Origin: a virus
IMG/VR virus record: IMGVR_UViG_3300020473_000013
Span: 1 to 64,000 of that record
Length of the DNA stretch: 64,000 nt
Direction: 5' to 3' (one strand)
Of this stretch, positions 16,441 to 24,604 are shown one piece after another. The notes beneath the pieces are model-generated. The model did no database searches. It was given only the letters and a program-made list of their open reading frames with translations, and was not told where the DNA came from. Made by a program: the position numbers and the translations under genes. Position 1 is the stretch's first letter. Each line of letters opens with the position of its first letter.

Positions 16441-17460
16441 TCACTCCGCAATTTTGGTCACAGAAACCGTTCCGTGACTCGTGCCAACGCGGTTCTGTCT
16501 GATAACATTCGTTGCGCTCTCGCCAATAAAAGAAGTGCTGTACGATGTTCTTCCTCTGTACTGAGCTGCACCCGTAGACTCGGAACCTCCAGAGAAGCCT
16601 CCTCCGCCGGAACAGTACTGGTTGTGTACGTTGGAGCCGCGACCTCCGCCTCCTCCAAAGCCTCCGTCTCGTGTTCCAGTTCCACCCCATGCTAATTCCG
16701 ACAGACTGAGCCCTCCATTGTCCTGCGGCGCATTAGAGAACCAGCTACCTCCTGGTCCTCCTATATCGACCCTACCGCCGGCCACATAGTAAGGGTCTCC
16801 GGCGGTAAAGGCGGTAGCGTCCACGATGTTTGGCGCTCCACCGTCGCTGTAGTTGCCTCCTCCTGCACCCCCTCCTGCTAGGATCAACGGGAACGTCTGA
16901 CCTTGTATCTGTGCAAAGGAGGCGCCTCCTCCTGCACCTCCTCCTCCTTGACTGCCTGTTCCGATTCCTCCGTTGTCTGCACCTGCTTGACCTACGACGA
17001 TACGCAATTTGTCACCTTTACTGAGCAGGAACACTCCTTCCAGCATGGCTCCGTGCCCGAAATGATTGTACGCTGCAGGTCGCCCTCCTCTAGCTCCGAC
17101 TGCACGGATTCGATATGCACCGTCTGCAGGGATGGTCCAAATTTGGGAGCCGTTCTGAACGTCGAAAAAGAGAGAGTCGTTAGCCCAGACAGATGCTTCA
17201 TCACTGGTATAGCTTGTCACGCACTGAGTCAGTGTTGGTCCGTATCTTCCGGTCGATCCTGCCGTTGTAAATGTGTGTGATGAGAACTCGAACAGTCCTG
17301 CTGTTGTAGGTAGAAGAACTACCTCTCCGCTTTGTCCGTTCTTAAAGCCTATTGAACCTTGCGATGCGACGATTGCTCCCGGCAATTCGTCTCCCTTATA
17401 CGCTGGGATGGAGATACGTCCTATGTCTCCTCCAACCAGTTTAACATCATCAAAATACAT
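16441..17460 (-). CDS. Fibre-array protein: docking module plus ALK/LTK-type glycine-rich head
   Basis: A 339-residue protein starting at the ATG at 17460 after an AGGA site. After the docking module (K-L-V-G-G-D-I-G-R-I) comes F-E-F-S-S-H-T-F-T-T-A-G, G-P-T-L-T-Q-C, Q-I-W-T-I-P-A-D-G-A-Y-R-I, G-A-R-G-G, then L-R-I-V-V-G-Q and P-L-I-L-A-G-G-G-A-G-G-G. This order of motifs matches the glycine-rich domain of the animal receptors ALK/LTK (Pfam ALK_LTK_GRD), known also in bacteria and phages. It is probably a polyglycine-helix head for receptor binding. Confidence 0.75.
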   Translation of the reverse strand: MYFDDVKLVGGDIGRISIPAYKGDELPGAIVASQGSIGFKNGQSGEVVLLPTTAGLFEFSSHTFTTAGSTGRYGPTLTQCVTSYTSDEASVWANDSLFFDVQNGSQIWTIPADGAYRIRAVGARGGRPAAYNHFGHGAMLEGVFLLSKGDKLRIVVGQAGADNGGIGTGSQGGGGAGGGASFAQIQGQTFPLILAGGGAGGGNYSDGGAPNIVDATAFTAGDPYYVAGGRVDIGGPGGSWFSNAPQDNGGLSLSELAWGGTGTRDGGFGGGGGRGSNVHNQYCSGGGGFSGGSESTGAAQYRGRTSYSTSFIGESATNVIRQNRVGTSHGTVSVTKIAE

Positions 17461-17461
17461 A

Positions 17462-18244
17462 TCACACGTCCTGTACGTTAGTGGTTGGAAAGGAACGACC
17501 CTCGCCCCAGATAATGCGGATACCGCCGTCATCCCCTGGACTGCCTCCGGATTGAGGCCAACCGCCGTTGCCTCCGCCTCCTGCGATTATGCCGACTTGT
17601 GAGCCTCCACCGGAGCTACCGCCGTAGGATAGGCCGTTGTGATGGCTAGATTCACCTCTATCTCCCGCGTCCCCTGTTTTGTACGTACCCGTACCTCCAG
17701 GACCTCCATCGCCTATCGCGAACATGCCTAAGGAGTCTTCGCCTGCGGTTCCCCCTGAGGCTTGAGTGACGACAGTGTTGTCGGCGTCGCGACGGAAAAT
17801 CGTGTTTCCTCCGTCTGCGTCGGATGAACCGCCGTGACCAACAATAGCAGTGAACGTCTCCCCAGGTTCTACGACAAGGAAGTTCTCGTAGGATTCGCCT
17901 CCGGCTCCGCCGGCTCCGCCTACCTGATCGTAGTAACTGCTCCCTCTATTCGATCCTCCACGGCCGCCTCCGCCGCCTGCTCCTATAACGAACACGCTAA
18001 TCTGCGTGACGCCGTCAGGAACCGTAAATGTAAACGAACCTCCGTTTGCGTAATTGATTTGGCCTGGAGGAATAGGCTTCGTAGGAACGACATCCCACAC
18101 GTTGTCAGGTTTGGCTCTACGTATGGAGCCGTTTTTTACCATAAGCAGATTCTCCTGCGCCACAGAAGGAAGCTCTGGTGTGTTTGGTATAGAGAAGGAA
18201 CGTATTGATCCTCCGGACAGTTTGATACCGCCATCCATATTCAT
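17462..18244 (-). CDS. Fibre-array protein: docking module plus glycine-rich head (type B)
   Basis: A 260-residue protein with the docking module (K-L-S-G-G-S-I-R-S-F, LPSVAQENLL), a P-T-K-P-I-P-P-G-Q linker almost identical to the gene at 12.8 kb, F-T-V-P-D-G-V, then a glycine-rich head. It ends in RIIWGEGRSFPTTN. AAGGTGA precedes the ATG. Close similarity to the 12.8 and 13.5 kb genes suggests duplication within the array. Confidence 0.75.
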   Translation of the reverse strand: MNMDGGIKLSGGSIRSFSIPNTPELPSVAQENLLMVKNGSIRRAKPDNVWDVVPTKPIPPGQINYANGGSFTFTVPDGVTQISVFVIGAGGGGGRGGSNRGSSYYDQVGGAGGAGGESYENFLVVEPGETFTAIVGHGGSSDADGGNTIFRRDADNTVVTQASGGTAGEDSLGMFAIGDGGPGGTGTYKTGDAGDRGESSHHNGLSYGGSSGGGSQVGIIAGGGGNGGWPQSGGSPGDDGGIRIIWGEGRSFPTTNVQDV

Positions 18245-18255
18245 GAGTTCACCTT

Positions 18256-18837
18256 CTAAGTTTCGTAGACCGCTCCGTCCACAGCGCTTATCTGCATGTG
18301 ATCTAAATTAGGTCCGCTACTTCCGGTGGCCTGTAAGCGAATCGTGTTGGTTCCTATCTCCAGATTGACCCTATGTGTTTCGGTCGTCCACTGTAGCGCC
18401 GAACTGCTATAGTTGCTCAGCGGAACCCGTTTCACTTTCACGCCGTTGATATACAGGTCCTGAGCACGATTGTCGATGGCGTAGCGGAACGTCAAGTCAA
18501 ACGGACCCGCGGCCAGCGACGGAACCTGCCATTCTACGTAGGCATCACGAGTTGCGGTGTAGTCGAAGAAGCCGCTGCCTGTGTACCCCGAATGGTTGTT
18601 CGTTACGTTTCCGCCTTCCAGTCTGTGCGCGTCCTCTGCCTCGTACACTCCGACCGGAGCATCGCTTTCTGGATCGAACCCCAAAACGACAGGAATAGGT
18701 TCCCACCCCTGGGAATCTCGAAACGCTTGAATGTTTCCGTACTCGACCCTCAGCGCGCCAGGGTCTGTCGGGCTCGTGGAAGGCAATGCTAGTGCTTCGA
18801 TGTCTCCTCCGCTGAGCGTCAACTTGTCCAGTTTCAT
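18256..18837 (-). CDS. Fibre-array protein: docking module plus CBM6/35-like lectin head
   Basis: A 193-residue protein. The docking module (L-S-G-G-D-I-E-A-L, W-E-P-I-P) precedes a compact beta-sandwich. That domain begins YEAEDA, continues with G-S-G-F-F-D-Y and Y-V-E-W-Q-V, then L-Y-I-N-G-V-K-V and T-I-R-L-Q-A-T-G, and ends N-L-D-H-M-Q-I. This series is the hallmark of carbohydrate-binding modules of families 6/35. The head should therefore bind a surface glycan, which supports a host-recognition role for the whole array. Confidence 0.8.
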   Translation of the reverse strand: MKLDKLTLSGGDIEALALPSTSPTDPGALRVEYGNIQAFRDSQGWEPIPVVLGFDPESDAPVGVYEAEDAHRLEGGNVTNNHSGYTGSGFFDYTATRDAYVEWQVPSLAAGPFDLTFRYAIDNRAQDLYINGVKVKRVPLSNYSSSALQWTTETHRVNLEIGTNTIRLQATGSSGPNLDHMQISAVDGAVYET

Positions 18838-19688
18838 GACATCAACTCCAGGACTGGTCTCCAGCCGTTGTAGGTAGTTCGACCAGAGCCGGTGAATCCG
18901 CTACCTGTAGCCCACGCCGAAGTGATTCCGTATCCTCCGCGCTTCAACCAAGCGTTGTCGCGCATCCTATACGACTCCATGCAGTAAGCCCACTGGCCGA
19001 CTAATCCGGCGTTATCGGCGACGCCTAGATCGACTTGGGAGTAATCTGCTAGGTTGCCCAAAGACTGGGAGGCTGGAACTGAGGCACACAGCCGGTATAG
19101 CAGTCGATTCCATTCAGACCCAAGAGACTCGTCGGTATCGTACCCTGTACTAGCGTTAAAGGAGTCGGAACTCGATCCCCTTAGGAGGCGCACCCTGTAG
19201 AGATCACCGTTTATCTCAACGGTAGCATCCTGTAGCACAGGAGAAGAAGGTGGGTAAGGTCCGTAAGTGTTGTCTCCGTGGACAGCTCCAACATTGTATA
19301 TGTCAAGCCACGACACATCGTTGCGTAGAGCACGCTGAGGAAGGAACACCACCTTACCATCTAATGCACATTTGAGCCAAGGGTAGCTGTCATAAATGGA
19401 ATTACCCTGAGTAAGACCTATGGACTGGGCCAAAGAGCTGCCTGAGATAAATTCTGTTGGAGCAACCTCGCCAAAGAAACCGGCGGCCATGTCTCCAGCG
19501 ATCAGTTCGGCAGGACCTACACCTAGGGACGCGGACGGAAGCGAGGACCATGCCTGGTTACGCTTTACCTTAACATTGCCCCCGTTAATGCAGATTCGAC
19601 CCAATGAAGGACTCTCGGGCAGCGCAGGTTCTTCGGGCACGGAAACGTTCATATCGCCTCCCACCAGTTTTGTTCTGTCTATGATCAT
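18834..19688 (-). CDS. Fibre-array protein: docking module plus WRPVLE-type head
   Basis: A 284-residue protein; the ATG at 19688 forms an ATGA overlap with the previous stop and is preceded by GGAG. Docking module: K-L-V-G-G-D-M, LPESPSLG, W-S-S-L-P. Head: A-G-F-F-G-E-V, W-L-K-C, V-S-W-L-D-I-Y, Y-R-V-R-L-L, S-E-W-N-R-L-L-Y and a final W-R-P-V-L-E-L. It is one of four adjacent paralogues; the strongest differences are in loops between these motifs, as expected for variable binding surfaces. Confidence 0.72.
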   Translation of the reverse strand: MIIDRTKLVGGDMNVSVPEEPALPESPSLGRICINGGNVKVKRNQAWSSLPSASLGVGPAELIAGDMAAGFFGEVAPTEFISGSSLAQSIGLTQGNSIYDSYPWLKCALDGKVVFLPQRALRNDVSWLDIYNVGAVHGDNTYGPYPPSSPVLQDATVEINGDLYRVRLLRGSSSDSFNASTGYDTDESLGSEWNRLLYRLCASVPASQSLGNLADYSQVDLGVADNAGLVGQWAYCMESYRMRDNAWLKRGGYGITSAWATGSGFTGSGRTTYNGWRPVLELMS

Positions 19689-20389
19689 TCTACTAGCTCC
19701 AAGACGGGTCTCCAACGTAGGTATTGGTACCCGTTGGAACTTGCGACATTCGGATTACCGCGGTTGGCGTAGTTGTTATCTCCTAGCAAACAGGTGCTAT
19801 ACAGGTTGTCTCCAACGTCAATCTCGGCAGGGTCGTAGGACGCCCAGCGCTGGTCAACAGATACCGGGCTGTCGCTGCTGATCATATACATTAGGTCGTC
19901 CCATTCCTGGTCAGTTAGGAGGCGTACCTTGTATGTATCCGAACCTATAGCCAGTGTGGTGTTACCGTACACCAAATCCTTGTTCTTGAGAGTGCTCCAC
20001 CCTATATTGTTTCCTGCGTGACTAGCTCGAATAATCATCTTCGAGTAGAACAGGACCTTATCGCTGTGTGCGAACTTCAACCAATCTGTGTCTCCTCCGA
20101 ATAACTTGCCGGCATACATGCCTAGCTCGCCGCAAAGCGTAGAACCGTCGATCAAGTCCAAGTTACTCACTACACCGAAGAAGCCTGCAGACATGGTACC
20201 GCCTATCAGCTCCGAAGCTCCGGGACCTACGAAACCTAGATTAGTCGGCAGGGAGACCCAGGCTTGACCGTGGGCAACTGCTATACGGCCATTGGTAACT
20301 CCTAGTTTATAAGGTTCAGCCTCGCTTACATCGGGAAGCGACATCCTTCCTATATCACCTCCAACCAACCTTGTCTTGTCGAGTATCAT
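19685..20389 (-). CDS. Fibre-array protein: docking module plus WRPVLE-type head
   Basis: A 234-residue protein with its start inside an ATGA overlap after GGTGGAGGA. Docking module: R-L-V-G-G-D-I-G-R-M-S-L-P. The head has S-A-G-F-F-G-V-V, W-L-K-F, Y-K-V-R-L-L, Q-E-W-D-D-L-M-Y and C-terminal L-R-W-R-P-V-L-E-L. It is the shortest of the four adjacent WRPVLE paralogues, missing one of the longer loops. Confidence 0.72.
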   Translation of the reverse strand: MILDKTRLVGGDIGRMSLPDVSEAEPYKLGVTNGRIAVAHGQAWVSLPTNLGFVGPGASELIGGTMSAGFFGVVSNLDLIDGSTLCGELGMYAGKLFGGDTDWLKFAHSDKVLFYSKMIIRASHAGNNIGWSTLKNKDLVYGNTTLAIGSDTYKVRLLTDQEWDDLMYMISSDSPVSVDQRWASYDPAEIDVGDNLYSTCLLGDNNYANRGNPNVASSNGYQYLRWRPVLELVE

Positions 20390-21195
20390 TCCTCCACCTC
20401 CAGTACAGGGCGCCACCCTCTATAGCTGCTTGCATCATCGGCACTTCGGAAGTAAGTATCATACGCAGAATTGACACCATGAAGTAGTCTGTCAGGACCT
20501 TTGGACTCCTGGCACCATGTTTGGCCACTGTTGATAAATCCCATGTCTCTATCTGAGAATGAGGCCCATGTGCCGTCTGTCGTAGGAACGATCAGCTTTG
20601 TCCATTCAGAATCGCTCAAGGATGAATGCCGCGTATCCGTCTCGTCTTGAGCATTTGAAGGATCATCGGACGAACCCGTCAGCAAACGTACCTTATACGT
20701 TATGTTCCCGATTGTCACGCGCCCGCTCTGCCTTCTCTGCGTTCCCGAGGGAAAGCGACCGTACGTGTCGTCGCCGTACACTAGACCTAGCAGGTAAAGC
20801 TGTTCCCAAGATACTCCGGTCTTGATGCCCCGCTGAGCCACGAATAAGGTGCGCCCGTTGTGAGCGTACTTGAACCACATTCCTACTGTATGGTCTTCTA
20901 CGAAGGCACCAGGCACACCCAGCTGGGAAGACAAATCTGAGTAGCTAATTAGATCGCTTTGCGGTATGTGTCCGAAATACCCAACGTCGCTATCACCGAA
21001 CGCTATCTTGGACGGGCCAGGACCTGCACCTAAGAGGGAAGCGGACGGTATGTTGCTCCAATTCAAGTCTTCTGTCGCTACGCCTAGGCTTCCTCCCGCC
21101 ACACCCAATTCGTTGGTACTGGGGTTAGTCGATCTTTCTGGCAAGGATAAAAAATCAACGTCTCCGCCGACCAGTTTCATACGTTCGAGTTTCAT
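20386..21195 (-). CDS. Fibre-array protein: docking module plus WRPVLE-type head
   Basis: A 269-residue protein beginning at 21195 (GGAG upstream, ATGA overlap). Docking module: K-L-V-G-G-D-V-D-F-L-S-L-P. The head shows V-G-Y-F-G-H-I, W-F-K-Y, V-S-W-E-Q-L-Y-L-L-G-L-V-Y-G-D-D-T-Y-G, Y-K-V-R-L-L, S-E-W-T-K-L and Y-R-G-W-R-P-V-L-E-V. The W-x-x-L-Y / Y-G-D-x-T-Y-G stretch is shared with the 14.3 and 18.8 kb paralogues. Confidence 0.72.
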   Translation of the reverse strand: MKLERMKLVGGDVDFLSLPERSTNPSTNELGVAGGSLGVATEDLNWSNIPSASLLGAGPGPSKIAFGDSDVGYFGHIPQSDLISYSDLSSQLGVPGAFVEDHTVGMWFKYAHNGRTLFVAQRGIKTGVSWEQLYLLGLVYGDDTYGRFPSGTQRRQSGRVTIGNITYKVRLLTGSSDDPSNAQDETDTRHSSLSDSEWTKLIVPTTDGTWASFSDRDMGFINSGQTWCQESKGPDRLLHGVNSAYDTYFRSADDASSYRGWRPVLEVEE

Positions 21196-22022
21196 TGTAC
21201 CAACTCCAGAACGGGTCTCCATCCGCAAATATCTGTGTGTGTAGTTGATGACCTGCGCGTCATATCCGACACTCCGTTACATCCTCTGGATATGTAGGCT
21301 CCAGTCCCAGCGCCTTGTTCCTCTTGGCACCAACTATACGTGCCGTGTCCTAATGAAGTGTGGACGTGTAAGTCTCTATCTGAGTATCGTGCCCAATCAC
21401 CGTCAGTAATTCCTTCGGACTCTAAAGTATCGCTTGAACTGATAGATACTCCACTGGCGATATGGTACATCAGACTATTCCATTCCGACCCGTGTGTCGT
21501 GGGCAGATCGTACCCCCAAGGAGGAGATGTTAGGGCAGGATTATAGCGCGATCCACTAGGCAAGCGAACTTTGAACGTTACCCCGTCGATAACCACTTCG
21601 GCCTCTCCGAATACGGCACCTACCGCATCTATGCTGTCCCAACTAAGACCGTAACGCAAAGGTTTTTTAGCGTAGTAAAGGACTTTATTTTTGTAGGAAA
21701 ACTTTAACCACCCTGCATTTGAAAACTGCGAGGTTCCTGAATATAGTCCTATAGCGTCAGACAGGGAGTTTCCGCTAATCAATTCGTCCGCGGCCACCTC
21801 TCCGAAGAACCCAGCCGACGCATCTCCTCCTATGAGTTGTTGGGGACCAACACCGTTACGCTTAGTGTGGATTGTGGTCCAATTGTCGTTCTTGCCCAAT
21901 CTAAGGCCACCTTGGTGTCCGAGTAGTTCGTTCTCTGACACATCGACAGGAAGCGTACTCACATTAGGTACAGATATGTCGGCAATGTCTCCTCCAACCA
22001 ACTTCATTCTATCTAGTTTCAT
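21192..22022 (-). CDS. Fibre-array protein: docking module plus WRPVLE-type head
   Basis: A 276-residue protein and the first of the four adjacent WRPVLE paralogues in transcription order. Docking module: K-L-V-G-G-D-I-A-D-I-S-V-P, with W-T-T-I at its end. Head: S-A-G-F-F-G-E-V-A, W-L-K-F, L-S-W-D-S-I, F-K-V-R-L-P, S-E-W-N-S-L-M-Y, C-G-W-R-P-V-L-E-L. AAAAGGTGA precedes the ATG. It is coupled to the next gene by ATGA. Confidence 0.72.
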   Translation of the reverse strand: MKLDRMKLVGGDIADISVPNVSTLPVDVSENELLGHQGGLRLGKNDNWTTIHTKRNGVGPQQLIGGDASAGFFGEVAADELISGNSLSDAIGLYSGTSQFSNAGWLKFSYKNKVLYYAKKPLRYGLSWDSIDAVGAVFGEAEVVIDGVTFKVRLPSGSRYNPALTSPPWGYDLPTTHGSEWNSLMYHIASGVSISSSDTLESEGITDGDWARYSDRDLHVHTSLGHGTYSWCQEEQGAGTGAYISRGCNGVSDMTRRSSTTHTDICGWRPVLELVQ

Positions 22023-22033
22023 ATCTCACCTTT

Positions 22034-23068
22034 TCAATCCAAACGGGTAACTGATACCCAACCGTTACCGCTATTAGAATTGGCTACGTTATGTTGGTTG
22101 GAGCCAGAATTGTAGGAGCCTCCACCGCCTCCTCCGTTACGTCCGTCGGGATTCCCACCAAAATTAGAGTCGTAGTCGCCTCCGCCTCCTCCGGAATAAC
22201 CTCCACCTCCTCCGGCGCCGTGAGAGTCCACGCCTAAGCCTCCTCCTCCGAATCCTGCTTGTTGCTTATAACCGGAGTTGGTAAATCTTCCTGTGAAAGA
22301 TAGCGACTGGCGCATGGACGTCCAGCCTAGAGCACCGTCCGCGTATAAGGCATTTCCGCCGTTTCGTCCTCGGTTGAACAACGACGTAGCCCGAGAAGTG
22401 GTTCCGTCTACAGACGTTGTGCCTCCAACACCTATCAGATTTGCCGTAGAGTAACTGGTGTTGATTATAGCGGAGCCGCCTCCACCGCCTGCTACGATCA
22501 AAGGATTCGAGGCACCTTGCAACCATACGAACGAACCTCCGCCGCCAGGACCGCCTCCATTCGCACGATTACCCTCAATGTTTTCGAGCCCTTCTTGGCC
22601 CACTACAATGCGTAGTTGTTGCCCCTTGACCAGGTCGAAGGTGCCTTCCATGATAGCGCCTTTACCTCGATACGAGTCCGGGACGACTCCGCTAGAGGAG
22701 TTAGGTTTGCCTCCTCTAGCGCCTGCGACTTCTAACTTATACGATCCTGTAGCTGGAACTGTCCACGTCTGAATCCCAGAAGTTACCTCAAAAAGAGTAG
22801 GGTCGTCAGACCAGTCAGAGCTATATGCCGTTCGCAAAGCCTGAGCGCTGGGAGGAAGAGGTCCTGATCTACCTGCTGAGGTGAACACATGGGATGAAAA
22901 AGCGAACAGAGTAGCACCAGGAATGATTGATACTTCGCCTGAATCGTTCACGAACCCTGGGGTCCCTTCTCGAAGGGCGATTTGGTTTTTCTCATTGGAG
23001 TTCGTCTCACGCAATGACAAACCTCTAATAGAGCTGCCTACTAAATTGACCCCGCCTTCAAACTTCAT
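22034..23068 (-). CDS. Fibre-array protein: docking module plus ALK/LTK-type glycine-rich head
   Basis: A 344-residue protein starting at the ATG at 23068 after GGAGG. The short docking module (N-L-V-G-S-S-I-R-G-L) is followed by F-A-F-S-S-H-V-F-T-S-A-G, G-I-Q-T-W-T-V-P-A-T-G-S-Y, G-A-R-G-G, L-R-I-V-V-G-Q, G-G-G-S-F-V and P-L-I-V-A-G-G-G-G-G, then a long Gly-rich tail. The motif order is that of the ALK/LTK glycine-rich domain. The gene follows a terminator, so it may head its own transcript or depend on read-through. Confidence 0.75.
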   Translation of the reverse strand: MKFEGGVNLVGSSIRGLSLRETNSNEKNQIALREGTPGFVNDSGEVSIIPGATLFAFSSHVFTSAGRSGPLPPSAQALRTAYSSDWSDDPTLFEVTSGIQTWTVPATGSYKLEVAGARGGKPNSSSGVVPDSYRGKGAIMEGTFDLVKGQQLRIVVGQEGLENIEGNRANGGGPGGGGSFVWLQGASNPLIVAGGGGGSAIINTSYSTANLIGVGGTTSVDGTTSRATSLFNRGRNGGNALYADGALGWTSMRQSLSFTGRFTNSGYKQQAGFGGGGLGVDSHGAGGGGGYSGGGGGDYDSNFGGNPDGRNGGGGGGSYNSGSNQHNVANSNSGNGWVSVTRLD

Positions 23069-23082
23069 ACGGCCTCCAAACG

Positions 23083-23114
23083 AAAAAGGGCGCAGATCAC
23101 GAAGACCCACGCCC
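23083..23114 (-). terminator. Strand-specific rho-independent terminator
   Basis: An 11-bp stem (arms 23088-23098 and 23104-23114, 5-base loop) followed by TTTTT in the minus-strand RNA. Three pairs are G-U in that RNA and would be A-C mismatches in plus-strand RNA, so it works only for leftward transcripts. It lies after the miniprotein gene ending at 23122. Confidence 0.8.
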
Positions 23115-23121
23115 TAGACTA

Positions 23122-23313
23122 TTAGACCACAGGGTCGCTGTCGGTCAACCACTTCCATGTAGACTCGCTGTACATGTACAGGCCAGGAGCGTTGTCGCCA
23201 TCCTGTTGCAACAGGTACACCAGAGCGTTCGCGTCAGGATCAGACGGGAGCTTATCTACGTTATCAGCCACCAGCGTGCTGGGGCCGTCGAACAGTGCGT
23301 TATCTACCAGCAT
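23122..23313 (-). CDS. Miniprotein: stand-alone docking-like module
   Basis: A 63-residue protein; the ATG at 23313 is chosen because AAAGGAG precedes it and the longer frame overlaps the preceding small gene. It has a K-L-P-S-D-P core, then L-V-Y-L and P-G-L-Y-M-Y followed by W-K-W-L. This matches the docking module at the start of the larger fibre proteins, but here no head follows. It is a paralogue of the 65-residue gene at 26658. It could be a spacer subunit, a cap or a chaperone. Confidence 0.65.
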   Translation of the reverse strand: MLVDNALFDGPSTLVADNVDKLPSDPDANALVYLLQQDGDNAPGLYMYSESTWKWLTDSDPVV

Positions 23314-23326
23314 GTCTTGGTCTCCT

Positions 23327-23503
23327 TTACGCAGGCATTTGAAGTAAGCGCCATGCAGAATCATGGCAATAGACACACAGACCGTGCTCGTCATGAACAA
23401 ACAACTGGCCCACGAGTGCGCTTTCAGGGAAGGTGGGACCTCCTTCCGAAATCAGTTTAGAATACCGATTGTCCCCTAGATCGGTTACACCGTCGAAGTT
23501 CAT
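23327..23503 (-). CDS. Miniprotein: docking-like module with GLCVYCHDSAW motif
   Basis: A 58-residue gene with a strong ribosome site (TAGGAGGT) and a promoter-like TAATTTA 29 bases upstream. It starts M-N-F-D-G-V and has V-G-Q-L-F-V-H then G-L-C-V-Y-C-H-D-S-A-W-R. The gene at 26865 has the same motif with Ile for Val, so the two are paralogues. The C-x-x-C pair could bind metal or form a disulfide. Its N-terminal pattern again looks like the array's docking module alone. Confidence 0.7.
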   Translation of the reverse strand: MNFDGVTDLGDNRYSKLISEGGPTFPESALVGQLFVHDEHGLCVYCHDSAWRLLQMPA

Positions 23504-23531
23504 GGTTGTGACCTCCTATGTTGAGTCGAGT

Positions 23532-23538
23532 TAAATTA
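23532..23538 (-). promoter_or_regulatory. Candidate phage promoter motif (TAATTTA)
   Basis: An exact minus-strand TAATTTA (in context GATAATTTAAC) in the 45-base gap after the gene ending at 23549, 29 bases before the miniprotein start at 23503. Confidence 0.5.
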
Positions 23539-23548
23539 TCCTGAATTG

Positions 23549-24595
23549 CTAGAGACGGACCACGGATATATAGCCTTCTCCACTGTTTGCTCCGGCTGAG
23601 TTCGATTGGACTTCACCGGCGTTGAAGCTGCCCCCTCCGGTAGGAACAACACCGTTGAGGCGGCCCGACTGTCCGAGCGTTCCGCCTATTCCTCCGCTGT
23701 ATCCTCCTCCGCCTCCTGCACCTGAGTTATCCGTGAAGGCCGCACCTCCTCCGAAACCTCCGTAACCTCTGCCGTAGTTAGGATGGTGTTCAACGCCTCC
23801 GGCAGCTCCGTTCCTCGGAGCGGAGCCCGGGTCACCAGGAGGGTTTCTAATGTGATGCCCTCGCTTTCCGTCCGTTAACCACCCTCCTCCTCCAGAACCA
23901 GTAGAGTATCTACCTATATTAGCTCCGCTGTTCCCTCCGTGTCCAGCAGTTGCCTTAGGTCCTGAACCACCACCGATGCTATTTGTAGGCTCCTCTGTAG
24001 CTGATCCTGGGCCTCCCGCTGATCTTTCGGCATGTCCACCTCCTCCGCCTGCGACAATCAGAGGTTGGACATCTGAGGCGTCAAAGAATACGTATGACCC
24101 GCCTCCGCCTCCTGCACCAAAGTCGGAATTCTGAGACGTTACGGCGCCTCTCTTGCCTACCAAGATTCGTACAGTATCGCCCTTTGACAGCCAAAAGTCT
24201 CCTCGAATGATAGCTCCAGCACCACCTCGATCTCCGCCTCCTTTCGCGCCCGCTGTTTCGATTCTGTACATTCCGGTTTTAGGAACTGTCCATATTTGAA
24301 CACCGTTCTCTACGCGGAACAGCGAAATGTCGGTCGTCCAAATCAAATTCGAGTAAAGCGCCTCGAATACCGAAGGCAAGCTAGCAGTTCTACCTTCACT
24401 GTGCCCTGCGGCAAACACATGAGAGGAAAATTCGTATATGATGGCCGGAGGTAAAGGCAGGTTTTCATTGCCGCGGCGAACAGCAAATTTACCTTGGCTA
24501 AACCCAAGCTCTCCGTTTAAAGCGGGCTCTGTGACAGGTACAGACAGTTTTTGTATGGAGCCTCCACTCAGTCTAATCCCTCCTTCCAGTTCCAT
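23549..24595 (-). CDS. Fibre-array protein: docking module plus ALK/LTK-type glycine-rich head
   Basis: A 348-residue protein. Docking module: R-L-S-G-G-S-I-Q-K-L-S-V-P, then P-L-P-P. Head: Y-E-F-S-S-H-V-F-A-A-G, V-Q-I-W-T-V-P-K-T-G-M-Y-R-I-E, G-A-K-G-G, V-R-I-L-V-G-K, G-G-G-G-S-Y-V and P-L-I-V-A-G-G-G-G-G, then a Gly-rich tail ending Y-I-S-V-V-R-L. The head matches the ALK/LTK glycine-rich domain in motif order. AGAGGT precedes the ATG. A TAATTTA motif follows the gene, so a new unit probably starts downstream. Confidence 0.75.
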   Translation of the reverse strand: MELEGGIRLSGGSIQKLSVPVTEPALNGELGFSQGKFAVRRGNENLPLPPAIIYEFSSHVFAAGHSEGRTASLPSVFEALYSNLIWTTDISLFRVENGVQIWTVPKTGMYRIETAGAKGGGDRGGAGAIIRGDFWLSKGDTVRILVGKRGAVTSQNSDFGAGGGGGSYVFFDASDVQPLIVAGGGGGHAERSAGGPGSATEEPTNSIGGGSGPKATAGHGGNSGANIGRYSTGSGGGGWLTDGKRGHHIRNPPGDPGSAPRNGAAGGVEHHPNYGRGYGGFGGGAAFTDNSGAGGGGGYSGGIGGTLGQSGRLNGVVPTGGGSFNAGEVQSNSAGANSGEGYISVVRL

Positions 24596-24604
24596 ATTAT
24601 ACCT

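Noticed and set aside
14334-22022. Diversity-generating retroelement acting on the WRPVLE genes
   Set aside because: No reverse transcriptase, template repeat or adenine-biased variable repeat was found in the window.
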